From Ailanthus altissimus (Eukaryota; Streptophyta; Magnoliopsida; Sapindales; Simaroubaceae): a stretch of DNA of 64,000 bases. Under the pieces are notes generated by a model. The model saw nothing but the letters and a program-made list of their open reading frames with translations. It did not search any database and was not told where the DNA came from. The stretch is from positions 21,984,001 to 22,048,000 of the forward strand of contig OX327700.1 in NCBI GenBank assembly GCA_946807835.1, read 5' to 3'. This document shows, in pieces, positions 12,527 through 24,894 of this stretch. A program made the translations under genes and the position numbers. Position 1 is the stretch's first letter. Each line of letters starts with the position of its first letter.

Positions 12527-13517
12527 TCATTTTTGGTTCTATTTGGATTTTTATTAACTATTTCTCTGTCATTCTGTTTTTGAGTAATAAATATACACAT
12601 ATATATTTTTAATTTTTATTTCTATTTCTCTCAGCCCCATAAAAATTAAAAGCTTGTAAACTATTAACTGTTCTTCCAACTTCAACTGTATGTAACTTGG
12701 CCAGCGGCCTCTGTTTACACTGCTCTGTTTTGGAAGCTTAATTTTCGCTTACAAGATGTGAAGTGGTGAATGGTGAATGGTGATCGATCATTGTAATTTT
12801 TGTAAAATATAGTTATGATTTTGCTGCCGCAAGTAAAAGAAGACAAAACTTGACTTTCACTTTTAGGGCTTGTTTCATTAAGTGCTTATACCTTCAAAGT
12901 TAATAAAGAGTACACATGGGAAGAAGTTAATGGGGGGGTCTAAAGAAAAAGGACTCAGTGAAGGTTAAGGCAAGAATCATGTTAGCAAGTAGTTCAAAAC
13001 TTAGCTCATTCACCTTTTAAGAAAGCAAAAGCACTTCCCTCGCCCTCAGTATACTTGTTTTTCGCTTTTCTGTTTTCATTTTTAATTTCAAACGTATATA
13101 AAATATCTTTTTATTTTTATAATTATGTTGTAATAGGTGACTATTGAGCTTAAATTTGTTTCTCCCAATCTGTTTTAGTCGAAAATACAAACATATTTTT
13201 TTTTATTATTTGAAAATATTTTTGATCATCTTAAAGACACTTAACATATATTTTTTAGACTTGAAATATTAATTTTTAAGTTCTTCCTGTCGAAGTTAAA
13301 GCCTCGTTACTTGAATCATCATATATCAATTCCATTTCAATCAATTTGTATCATATTTATTGTTATTTGATTGAATTTTTAAGATCAAATGATTACTTAA
13401 CAATCCTTAATATGGGAAGATCTTTAAAATGATAGTAATAATAATAATAATAATGTACATAAAAAATATTGCAAGTGTATGCTTAATTATATTCTTTAAA
13501 ATTAAATATAATTTTAT
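12527..13517. other. CslA upstream region, no gene
   Basis: Presumed promoter and intergenic DNA between the CslA TATA box and element B. It includes a short ATA microsatellite near 13436-13452. No conserved coding potential was seen. Confidence 0.5.
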
Positions 13518-14302
13518 TGTAAGTGTACGAGGATTTTCAGTATGCATACTAAAAGATACTAAATATCTTGTAAAAAGTTTTTACTTACAAGCAATTGAAA
13601 ACAACAAAGATCACTCAATTAAATAAATATATAATTACACACCAAATGAAGAATAAAAAAAATATATGTGATTCGACAATAATTATTTGTGTTTATAATG
13701 GATTTCATAATTTTAACTTCTTTTATTTCATTCTTTAATATACAAAGAAACCACACAAGAGATATAATGAATACTAAAATACTAAATAACTTTAAAGGAT
13801 TTATACTATATTATCTTGTGCACTTAAAACACTCAAATGTAACTTAAGCTCTCTATTATCTCTGTTGTTGATAATTTAATGCTTTAATAAATTTTAAAAT
13901 GTTACAAAGGTTTATATAATATTTATAAGATCTCTAAAAACACTATTTTTAATTGAAATAAAAGTTTAAATATTGTAAAAGTCTAAATTGATTTTAGAAC
14001 ACAATTCTACTCAAAAAGTGAGTTTTCCCAAATAGGCAACATTTGGTGTTTGGACATGAATTTTGAACCAATGCTACAACGTTTAGTGGCCAACGCTACG
14101 GTGTTGAGCATACTATTTTTTACACAACAATGTTCAGAAGTGTCAGATCCTAATTTGTGCTTTCGTGCTCCTACTCACATTTGGTTTTTATTTTCAACCC
14201 TTACTCATCTATCCAATATGTACTTAACCTCCTCTCAACTCCCCATTGATTTTTAACTCAAAATCAAACTAAACCTTAATTTTGAATTATTAAATTCTAA
14301 CA
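13518..14302 (-). repeat. 3' LTR of element B (785 bp)
   Basis: It begins TGTAAGTGTACG and ends TTCTAACA on the plus strand, and aligns with 15691-16432 and with both LTRs of element A. A degraded GC-rich palindromic module lies at about 14036-14130. Confidence 0.72.
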
Positions 14303-15690
14303 AATCTATCATTGATTCAAAATCTTTTCGAGAAGCTTTGTACTAGGATCTATCTATTCCAACGCTCTATCATCTAGCGTTAACTTCAATTAAGTTTTTA
14401 TCCATACTTAACTTCTTTTGGATTTGTAGCATTGGTTTCTAAATATAAGAATATATCTTCCTTAAGTGGCCCTTGTACTATAATCTCCCATGTTATTCTT
14501 GACACCATTACAGTACCTCTCTAGCATATCCTTAGCAGTAGCACCCTTTTCATGGATTCTCTTTTGACTTCTATCACTATGGTGAACAAATTTTCAATAT
14601 TTCCATTTCGTATGTATCCCCTCAATAACCCATGTTGAGTTACCTACAACATTGCCATCAAACACATACAACCCTTTTTACTTTTTACATCTCATTACTA
14701 TTATAAATATTTCCTTTATCTCCAATATTACTTTTTTTTGCTTAAATGAATACCTTTATTAATCTAGCACTCTTAGGGATATCAAACTTCTCCTAACTTT
14801 AAGAACATGACTTACACTATATAACTCTCTAATCTCTCCATAATGCATCCTTATCCCTAATATTACCAATTCACATGACTTTAGAAGTTATATAATTCTC
14901 CATTAGTATTTTTCTTCCCTTAATTGTTTTAAAATTGATAAATAAGAATTTTTCTCGACACATGATAATTATAGCCAGCATCAAGTTCCTTCTTTATTGC
15001 AATAGCACCTCTTAGATTTGAACCATTGATTGTTCTTACCGTATCCCTTTTTTACAACTAAGTCAGCTGCATTACTAGATTCAGATCTTTTTTCCTAATT
15101 CTTTAGAATTCAATGAGGCTTTAACATTAGCCACCATCAAAATCTCTCAACCATACATAAGTGTGTCCATGAAGTGCTTATAACTTAGAGGTAGAGAACA
15201 CAATATGATTATCATCTTGTCCTCATCTTCAATCTTGATATCTATCATTTCAAAATCAATGATAATTTTATTGAAGGCATACACATAGTCTTTCATTGAA
15301 GTTTCCTCAGTCGTAGATAACTGATATAACTTCTTTTTGACATATAGATGATTTGCTTTCATCATATAAAGGGCATCAAATTTCTTCCAAAGACTCAATA
15401 TCATCTTTTCTCTAGTCACCTTTTTTATAACTTCATCACTCAAAGATAATATTATAGTACTATAGGCGTTTTTCTAAATGGTTTCCCTATCTAAATCACT
15501 AAGTTTTACTAATTTCTTCTCTTCATTAGTTATTGCCTGAGTTTCCTTAAGGACCGAATGTAACTCTTTACTCATTAATAGAGGCATAATTTTTACCTTT
15601 CTATAAATTGAAGTCATTTTACATGTTGAACTTATCTATTTCATGCTTGTGAGATGCCATAGTTCTCTAATCTACGCTCTAATACTAATT
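14303..15690 (-). pseudogene. gag remnant of element B
   Basis: An open frame at 15443-15147 (98 codons, minus) is a clear copia gag segment: it contains SLWKKFDALYM, then YVKKKLYQLS, TSMKDYVYAFNKIIIDF and ILCSLPLSYKHFMDTLMYG-type motifs, the order seen in plant Tork/Tnt1-like gag (UBN2 domain). Downstream fragments correspond to the segment before integrase and then jump to the 3' end as in element A. Stops and frameshifts occur before and after this frame. No reverse transcriptase or RNase H was found. Confidence 0.78.
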
Positions 15691-16432
15691 TGTTGGGGAT
15701 TTTTAGAGTGCACTCTAAAAAATCCTAAATGTTTTTGCAGAAGTGTTTCACTCACAAGCAATCAAGATTAGCATAGATTATATAATGAAGGAGATAAAAA
15801 AATTACACACCAAAGAAATAATACAAACAATATACATAGTTTGGTAATAATCGCCTGTGTTCATTGTGGATCTTAAGATTTTACCTTATTTTATTTCATT
15901 CTTTTGTACATAAAGAATCCCAACAAGAGATACAAGGAATACTTAAATATCCAAGAGCTCTCAAGAATCTATACTATACTATCTTGTGCACTCAAGTATA
16001 ATATAAACTTTTTATTCTCTCTCTTGTTGGTAATTTGATGTTTCAATGAATTCTAAGGAGTTATAAGAGTTTATATAGTATTTACAAGATTTATAAAATT
16101 TTATTTTTAATTAAAATAAGAGTTCACACGTTATAAGAGTCCAAAATTGATTTTATGATGCAATTTTACTCAAAAACAGAGTTTTCTTGAATAGCGCTGC
16201 CACGGCATTCAAATGCGAATTTTTTAACTAATGATGCAGCATTCGATAGCTAGCGCAGCAGCGTTGAGCATATTATTTTTGGCGCTATGACATTGAGTTC
16301 TCATCCCCGTGGTATTCATACGTGTCGGTCCTTTTTTTTATGTTTTTATGCCCCTCTTCGTCTCTATCTTTTGTTTTCAACCCTTATTCGTTCGTCCAAT
16401 ATTTCTTTGACCTCATCTTAATTCCTCCTTAG
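15691..16432 (-). repeat. 5' LTR of element B, truncated
   Basis: It aligns with 13518-14302 from TGTTGGGG to about 16432, then similarity stops abruptly. The GC-rich module at about 16190-16290 (AGCGCTGCCACGGC, later AGCGCAGCAGCGTT) is the clearest copy in the A/B family. Confidence 0.7.
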
Positions 16433-17170
16433 TGTAGATACTATTTGAATTTTGCAAGAAAAATTTAGTTTACTTGTGGAATATAAAAAGAGAAAAAAAG
16501 GATAATTTTATTTATTTATTTATTTTAGGATAGCCTTAATTTGATTACGTACTTTTCTCAGAAAAAATATTGGTAAAGAAGGTGGGAAGGTATAGTTGTA
16601 AATTAATGTAAAATAAAAACTGGTTAAGTTGTAGTTGCATTCACAAAAAAAAGTTAGATTTTCAAATTTAATTATTTTATTTCCAATTAAAATGAAAAAA
16701 CCAAAAAAAAGATAAGATGGGGATTTAAATATTATGATAGTGAGAGAGAAATAAATCTTTTGCATAATTAAATAGTTTTTCCAGGTAAGGAATTATTCAT
16801 AAGGAGCATTTAAGACCGATTTTTCCATAATAGTTCTTTTTTTTTTTTATAATCTAAATATGGGATATGCAATTTTAATACATATATTCTTGGCAAAATT
16901 TGTATTAATTCATGATTAATAGCGTAACGCAACAAAAAAAAACAATAATTATGTCAACTGATCAATTATATATTTAGAGTAATTTCTAGTGGAACTTTCC
17001 ATCTTCAATAATATTAAAATATAAAATTTGATTTATCATATATCAATTATTGTTATATTTTAGGCGGTTACTCACTTTTTTTTATTCTCATACATGTATT
17101 ATTAAACACCACTAATAAATGGATGATATATTAATTATTTCATTTTAATTGAAATATAATATTATGCATA
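16433..17170. other. AT-rich intergenic, no gene
   Basis: Very AT-rich DNA with homopolymer runs. The open frames here (for example 16520-16765) are low-complexity and show no domain. Confidence 0.5.
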
Positions 17171-17326
17171 TATATATATAGTTGAGATACAATAATAATT
17201 AATAAGTATTTATTAATTTTTTATTTTTTATTAATACGGTAATTATATAATAATAAAAAATAATAAATACATTAAATATCACATCATTTTAAATACAAAT
17301 ATTGTATCTCAATTATTATATATCTA
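17171..17326. repeat. MITE-like element with inverted ends
   Basis: The left end reads GTTGAGATACAATA and the right end reads TATTGTATCTCAA, near-perfect inverted termini enclosing about 155 bp of AT-rich DNA with no coding capacity. This is the shape of a MITE. The flanks are too AT-rich to call a target duplication with confidence. Confidence 0.55.
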
Positions 17327-18327
17327 TCACTATTCTTTAATTGAGACACAAATTTTTGTCCCAATTTCATATATGCAGCATTATTATTGATTCATGCGCG
17401 TTTTTAAAACAAGTTAAATTTAAATTTATAAAAATATCATAAAACTTAATACAACATTGTTTAAAAAAATTATTAAAAACATTCAAAGATGTTTTTTTTT
17501 TAATAAGTGTGGATGTTTGACAAAAAAAATAATTAACTATTATATGCATAAATTTCAACTTTTTTTTATCATCTAAATTATTTAATTTTAAAATTGTAAA
17601 ACATATTGTTATTGGATTGATAGAGACCTCTGGATTAATATATTAATGTGAAGTATTAAAAACACCAAAGACTCTCTTTTGTGTTGCAACAAATCATATA
17701 CAAATGTATCTAAATTTACAATTCATGGCATGTACTTACCCTTATCGATCATAATTTATTTGGATTTTAAAAATCCATATTAGAGGTACAATTTTTGGTG
17801 TTAATGATAATTAGTAATGAACGTGGGGGAAAGGAGCTTTCAAGCCCTTTGTATTAGATTCAATCCCTCCGCAGATAATGGCACTCCATGTGGTGTTTAC
17901 AAGTCAATGAACATCTTCTACTTAATAACCAGATTTTAGCGTCCAAAAAACTGACCACATGTAGTTACTTTTTATTTGTCTCTGTGTGTTATAATCAAAG
18001 GGGCGAAAAGTTGCAGGGTGATGTGTTGGATGAAAATGGCGTTGCAATTGGCACGCCGAGTTTAAAACAATAAAGAATGGCTTTATAATCAGATATTGCG
18101 GAACTATGTGGCGTGTTTTAAGCCTAGAGCAGTGTGTCTGTGTGTGAGCCACGCTTTGACTAGTGGTGTTCAGTCATCAGTGATCACAATATTGCACCAG
18201 TACTCAAAAGAGTTCAACTCAGTAGCAACTGTTAAAATTTTGTTTTATTGGGGAATAATGCATAGAAACGTGAAATATATAATGTAATTAGTCAATTAGA
18301 GAAACATATCCCAAATTTTCAACGAGA

Positions 18328-18376
<49 letters not shown>

Positions 18377-19636
18377 TAAGCTGCTAATCAATTCAGTTAG
18401 TACCTTAAATTTAAATTTCAATAAAACTTATATATATGTAAAATAATAAAAATGTAGCCACTAATCAAGTGGTGGGTAATCTTAATTTTTAACTTGAAAT
18501 TAAGGATTGAGTCCCCTCTCACATATGTATATAAATAATTTTTTTTTTCTAAATTTTAAAGGAATAGATTTAATTTTTATTAAATTTAAATTTATGAATT
18601 GCATTACAATAAATATTATCGTTGTAAGTATTGATAGATTTCTATTTGCAAAATATCAATAAATTTATTGTAATACTAAAAAAATAATGAAAATGTAAAT
18701 TAAAAGGTATAAAATGATAAATAAAAAAAACAATTTTCTTCTTAGTATCTATAAGAGTTCTGTCAATTAATTCTTCTTTTTAACTGTGTCATTTTGATAT
18801 TACTCTAACAAGTTGATTTTATGGGGTAACTTGACACTTTAATTATTGTTGTAGTTGCTGTTATTGTTGGTGAGATTGAGATAACTAAACAACTTTTCAT
18901 TCCCAAGATGCAATCTTATAAAGAAGCAAGCTAATAGAATTTTAAGAATGTGACTTGTTGATGAAGTAGACTTTCAAAAATTATATAATAATTCAAGTAA
19001 ATTTCAAAGACAAGAGTCATTCATTAAATTACTTGCACTTTGTTTATGTATATAGGCAGTAATAATTTTTTTTAACAACGTGGGGCATCGATCAACATGA
19101 TGGTGGCGTAATAAAAACCCAATTGCAAAGTATAATATAATTAGTTAATTTGTTAAATGTTAAACAGCCAATTGGAATCGCTAATCATGTGTAGATCTTT
19201 AATAACATGAAATTAGGGGTTTGGTTCTCTGTGATGTCTACAAATGTCTTCAGAGCATGCCCACTCCTAGATGTATGGCTCGTGTCTGTCACTTTGCCCC
19301 AATTTTGGGTCATCGCTTCTCTTAGTTCTAGACTTTAATTTTACTTTATTCTTTAATGATGTAAGTGAGAGTAGTCAATCGCTGCAGCAAAAAAATAATT
19401 TTTTTTTAATATTATTAAATATAATATTATTGATAAAAATAGTAATATTTTATAAAAGAATTTTTAATATAAAATTAAAAAAATATCAAACATACAAAAA
19501 ATAAATAAATATATTTTATCTCATCCGAATTTACAACTCTTTTATTGAAAAGTAGCGACAAACCCTATAACAGTAAAAAATAGTTAATACTACATGTTTC
19601 AACTTTCAATACATAATATGATAGAATTAGAATGAA
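17327..19636. other. AT-rich intergenic with microsatellite
   Basis: No supported gene. It includes a compound (AT)n(GT)n microsatellite at 18330-18376. Around 18445-18550 there is a tRNA-like stretch (TAGCCACTAATCAAGTGG, then GGATTGAGTCCCC) that may be a SINE remnant, but no A tail or target duplication was confirmed. Confidence 0.5.
18330..18376 (+). repeat. (AT)n(GT)n microsatellite
   Basis: About 30 bp of alternating AT is followed directly by 16 bp of alternating GT. Confidence 0.95.
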
Positions 19637-19641
19637 TTATT

Positions 19642-20421
19642 TGTTGTATATTATAAAAATATTTTAAATTAACCACATATATGTTGTAGACTTGATAGAA
19701 AGAGATGACAAAGTGAAAAGGAAGGGAAAGTAAGAAAAAAAAAGAGAAGAGAAAGAAAATCCAAGATTGGGTGTCGCAACGCCCAGTACAATGTATGGAC
19801 ACCGTAGCACTCCTGATAGAATGTGGGCTCTATAGCGCCCATACGGGTTACCACCCCTTTTTTTATGATATCAATTTTTTCTATTATATGAGCCATAGTA
19901 TTAGAGTTGAAGGTATAACTTATTGAAGAGTCATTTAACTCTTCAAAAGTTGTGTTTTTTGAAAAGACATCAATTTGAATCAAAGGTTATGACCTTATAG
20001 AAAGATACACAACTCTTCCTAAGGTCATGACTCTTTAGAATAACATATGTCTACTTCAAAGGATGTGTTGATCTGAAAAGGTATTGTGTCATTCTAGAGA
20101 GGCACAAATACCTCTATAAATAGAGAAGCACACCTCACTCTTAATACATACATAAACTATTGATCCTTCTTTTCTTTATTCTCTCCATCTATCAACTCTC
20201 ATTTAAGTTATCTTGTTGTCCTACAGAATTTGTAATTAGTGTGCACCATTACAAATTCAATAGTCATTGAATCCTGAAACTATATTACTATACAACTTAT
20301 TTACACATTGATCATTATCATTATGGGGGTAGAAATAGTTTAAGAATAGTATTTTGCACGCCTTGACTACATAATTTATTAGTATCCATTTATACAATTC
20401 TTATAACTACATTTTTCAACA
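19642..20421 (+). repeat. 5' LTR of element C
   Basis: It has TG...CA ends. A TATA box (TATAAATA, 20115-20122) would start transcription near 20145. A GC-rich module with short palindromes (for example ATAGCGCCCATACGGG) lies upstream at about 19758-19856. Bases 20330-20345 are exactly complementary to 20423-20438, just outside the LTR. Confidence 0.9.
20115..20122 (+). promoter_or_regulatory. TATA box in 5' LTR of element C
   Basis: TATAAATA, followed by AGAGAAGCACACC; conserved at 25752-25759 in the 3' LTR. It is the probable core promoter of the element. Confidence 0.65.
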
Positions 20422-20437
20422 ATCTTAAACTATTTCT

Positions 20438-21260
20438 ATGGATACTACTAGTAATTTATTTCTTCTTGCAGTAGCCAAGTCTCTATCAGAAGCTACAAAA
20501 ATTTCACCATTTGATGGCAAACACTTCAAGCGGTGGCAAGATCGGGTATATGACACTCTGGATGTAATGGGTATAGCAGAATCTCTCACAAAATCTCCTC
20601 TGGATGTAAATGCTGAAAATTACAACGAGGAGATCTCTAAATGAAATATGACGAATAAAGTATATTGAAACACAATTTTGCACATATTGTCTAATAAATT
20701 ATATAATGTATATTATTCATACAAAAATACACATGAAATTTGGGCACAACTCAAAAAGAAATATCTTATAGAAGATGTCGGTGCCCAAAAATATGTCATT
20801 ACAAATTTTTTAGATTTTAAGATGTTTGAAAATAAATAGGTTACTTCTTAAATTCATGATTTTCATTTATTGATTAATGACTTGAAAAATAAGGGGATTG
20901 TTCTCCTTGAGCCTTTTGTGGCTGGTTGCTTAGTTGAGAAATTACTAAATTCTTGAAATGATTGCAAAAAAAGCAATAAGCACAAAAGGAAGCATTTAAA
21001 ATTGGAAGATTTCGCTATTTATATTATAATTAAAGAAAAGAATCGTCAGCGGGATAAAAATGAGAAAGCTAAGGAACTTGTTTCTGAGGTAAACTTGTTG
21101 AAAAATAAAAATCATGATAATGAGAAGAATGGTAAAACCACAAACAACACCTAACTTAAAAACACAAAGCCATTATTTAAAATGAAGAAATGTAAGTGTT
21201 ATGTTTGTGGCAAAGGTGGTCACTTAGCCTACCAATGTAAATGCAAGAAAGATAAAAAAA
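20438..21260 (+). pseudogene. gag region of element C
   Basis: It starts with an ATG only 17 bp after the LTR. The first 68 codons are open (SPFDGKHFKRWQDRVYDTLD is a typical copia gag opening), then a stop and frameshifts follow. At 21197-21238 a CCHC zinc knuckle is intact (C-YV-C-GKGG-H-LAYQ-C), the RNA-binding motif of the capsid protein. The protein is not expressible in full. Confidence 0.8.
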
Positions 21261-21288
21261 AGGAAACAATAAAACTCTCAAAGCCAAC

Positions 21289-22870
21289 TTGGTTAAGAGG
21301 GAAGATATTATTGTTGTAGTAATCGTTTCCCAAGTAAACATAGTTATAAATAGTAACAAGGAGTGGGTCATAGACTCTAGAGCCATAAAATACATTTGTG
21401 GTGATAAAAGTGTCTTTTATGACTATGTTCAGACAAGAGAAGGGGAAGAACATGTATATCTTGGAGATTCTCATCCTACACTTGTGATGGGTAAAGGAAA
21501 GGTTCTCCTTAAATTAACTTTTGAAAGATCTATTGTACTAAATAATGTGTTACATGTTCTAAACATTAGATATAATTTGATTTTTATATTTGTGTATGGT
21601 AAAGCTAATGTAAAAGTCTCTTTTGAAGGAGATAAAGTTATATTGACAAAAAATGGAATATTCTGAGAGAAAGGATATCCATCCAATGATTTGTCAAACT
21701 CAATGTAATAGAAACCTCAATGAAAAAAAGTTTTACTTTTATTCATTATTGAGCCCTATGATTTATGGCATGATAGACTATATTACTTGAATTATTTATA
21801 TATAATGAAAATAGAAAGAATTGGTTTGCTATCAAATCTTAGCTTAAAAGATATACATAAATGCGATATATATGTGGAAAGAAAGTCTATAAAGAAGAGT
21901 TGTAAACTAATTATTTTTAGAGAAAATATATTACTTAGTTTAATTTACAGTGCCTTAGGTGAAATAAAGATGTCATGACTAGAGGAGGAAAAAGGTATTA
22001 CATTAATTTTATAGATGATTTTTTAAGATATACTAAATTATATCTCTTGAGAAATAAAGATCAGTCATATAATAAGTTTTGAATCTATAAACAAGAAGTT
22101 GAGAATTAACTTGAAAAGAAAATATAAAGATTAAGAACAGATAGAGGTGGAGAATATATGTCAAACATGTTTGGTTCTTATTATGAGAATAATGAAATTA
22201 TACATGAAGTGACACGCCCATATTCTCAAGAATCTAATAGAGTAGTTGAAAGGAAAAATAGAACCTTAAAAGATATGATGAATTGTATGTATAAAATTCA
22301 GGAGCATCTATGATCTTGTGGGAGGAAGTAATCTTGAATGCTTGCTATATACAAAACCATGTTCCATATAAGAAAACTGGAATAACGCCATATGAGTTAT
22401 GGAAAGGTCATACACCTAATCTTTTATATTTCAAAGTATGGGGTTGTCTTGCTAAGGTCTTAATTTCGGGTCATAAAAAAAAAGAATGAGACCTAAGACA
22501 ATTGATTTTATGTTCATAAGATATGTCTAGAGTAGTGTTGCATATAGATTCTTGGTATTAAAAGATACTATTAATTTGTTTAATGCAAATAATATCATAG
22601 AATCTAAAAATACTGAGTTCTTTGAAACTATTTTTTCTAAGAAAACCAAACCACAAAAATTGTTGACTTATAAGAATGTCAATAATGATCCTCCTGAGAG
22701 CTTTAAAAATGAACTTGAAAAAAGTAAAAGAATGAGAACAGCCACTAATTTTGGTGATGACTTCTATATATTTCTTATGAAACAGGACCCCAAGACATAT
22801 AGTGAGACAATGTTCTCTCTTGATGCTCCTTTATGGAGAGAGGCCATTAATAATGAAATCAACTCCATTA
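21289..22870 (+). pseudogene. Protease and integrase regions of element C
   Basis: The frame at 21289-21666 carries WVIDSRAIKYIC, where copia protease normally has a D-S/T-G-A active site; the Gly is replaced by Arg. Integrase remnants follow at about 21960-22470 (INFIDDFLRYTKLYLL, then TDRGGEY and a NRVVERKNRTLKDMM-type stretch, then TPYELWKGHTPNL). In-frame stops interrupt it repeatedly. The 22552-22887 frame covers the linker and the start of reverse transcriptase (LWREAINNEINSIM). Confidence 0.78.
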
Positions 22871-24298
22871 TGAGTAATCATATATGAAAAATAGTTGATT
22901 TGCCTCTAGTTCAAGCCCATCGGTTATAAATGGATCTTCAAAAGGAAGATGATGGCTGATGGAATAATTAAAAAGTTTAAGGAAAGATTAGTTGCCAAAG
23001 GGTTTACTCAAAAGAAAGACTTAGATTACTTTGATACTTATGCTCCTGTAACTAAAATCATGTTCATTAGAGTTTTAGTTACCTTAGCTGCAATCCATAA
23101 TTGATATATTCATCAAATGGATGTGAAGACTCCCTTTCTAAATGGTGATTTAGAAGATATGATTCATATGGAACAACTGGAATGTTGTATTAGTATTGGC
23201 TCAGAGCATAAAGTATGTAAGTTAGTAAAATCATTAAATGGTTTGAAACAAACACCGAAACAGTGGCATGAGAAACTTGACAAAGCTCTGTTATCAAATA
23301 ATTTTATAATTAATGATTCTGATAAATGTGTGTATTATAAAACTTTTGATATCAAAAGTTATGTTATAATATGTCTTTATGTGGATGACATGCTAATATT
23401 CAGTCCTAGTATAGAAGTTATCAATGAGATTATGAAATTTCTATCAACTAAGTTTGATATGAAAGATATAGGAGAGACTGATGCTATTCTTGGGATTAAG
23501 ATAATAAGATCTCATAGTGGTCTATCTTTATCTCAAGAACACTAAATTGAGAAATTTTTAGAGAAGTTTCAATACTTGGAATATAAATCGGTGGCAACAC
23601 CTTATGATGCTAATACCAAACTTTGCAAGAATAATGAATATAGTAAAAATCAAGCTCGCTATGTTCAAATTATTGGTAGTACCATGTATTTAATGAATAG
23701 TGCAAGGTCTGATATAGCATATGCTATAAGGAGATTGAGTAGATACACTCATAATCCTAGTAAAGAACATTGGAGTGCTTTGGATAGAGTTGTTAAATAT
23801 CTAAAGGGCACTAAACATTATGTTCTAACATATGGTAGATCACAACTAGTGGTAGAAGGTTATAGTGATGTAAATTAAATCTCAAAATCTAATAAAGTGA
23901 AGTCAATTAATGGATACGTGTTCACCTTAGGTAGAGGTGCTATATGTTAGAAATCCACTAAGCAGACTTGCATTACACGATCTACTATGGAATCGAAATT
24001 AATAGATTTGAAAAATGCTTGTTTCCAAAAATGAATGGTTGAGGACACTCATATATAATCTTCTTTTTAATTCTCAATATCCTAACTTTATTGCAATCAA
24101 TTGTGATTGTCTAGCTGTTATAGTTAGAGTAAAGAGTAAAATATACAATAGGAAGAGTAGACATATTCATCTACAACTTGGAATTGTTAAGCAGTTGCTA
24201 GAATCTAAGTGGTGAGCCTAGATTTTGTGAAGTCAGAAATGAATTTGGTCGATCCTCTGACAAAATCACTAAATAGAAGATTAGCAGAATAGACGTCG
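22871..24298 (+). pseudogene. Reverse transcriptase / RNase H region of element C
   Basis: The best preserved part is 23117-23545: DVKTPFLNGDLEDMIHMEQL, then the polymerase box YVDD at 23378-23389. The continuation at 23576-23878 contains MYLMNSARSDIAYAI and YLKGTKHYVLTYG, the connection and start of RNase H. RNase H remnants extend to about 24215 (SRHIHLQLGIVKQLL) and the tail to about 24298. At least three stops break the frame, so no enzyme is made, although the YVDD catalytic pair is retained. Confidence 0.85.
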
Positions 24299-24894
24299 AA
24301 GGGGATGAGACTTCTGCCTAGAGCAATAGACAATAGTGATGGTAACCTTACCTATGTGATTGGAGATTCCATGAAGTAGATTCATAAGGGTAAAAACAAA
24401 TCACTTGTTGTCTAGTTGTATTATCGATGATACTTATGAGTCATTCCTTATGGCGAAGTAATACATCTGCAGTGGTAAAATGTTGAGTTAGTCTTTTAAT
24501 GAACTCCATAGCACTTTATAGATGAGTGATGTGTCTATTTACAGAGCACACTTGATAGAGTGTCACCTATATGAGTGTGGAACTGGGCTAATTCCTATGA
24601 GAGCTAGGTAAGTATCTCTAGAGCACCCATGAAGCTAAGCAGGCATATAACCGGTAAAGTACCAAATTGCAGAACTTAAACAAGATTGAGAATTTAACTT
24701 GATCACTTAATCCTCTATCTTACAACAAAAAGATATAGCTTCATAGAAACTTAGTTTCAGCTAGTTCCTGTAAGTTATGATTACTTGATCAATGGTTGGT
24801 TTATAACTTGGAAAAGTACCAATTCATATAAGTTAAATTCTACTTTGATGTAGAGTTAATATAAAAATATAGTTTATTTAAAATATGTAAAGAT

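Larger units (their letters stand above)
13518..16432 (-). mobile_element. Copia-type LTR retrotransposon derivative B (relative of A)
   Basis: The left LTR spans 13518-14302. The right LTR starts at 15691 (TGTTGGGG) and matches the left one until about 16432, where the last 65 bp or so are missing. Just inside the right LTR the minus strand reads TAGTATTAGAGC, a decayed initiator-Met primer site. The interior of 1.39 kb holds gag and gag-pre-integrase remnants only. Sequence, LTR order and the place where pol is missing match element A. The 5-bp target duplication cannot be tested because the right end is truncated. Confidence 0.78.
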
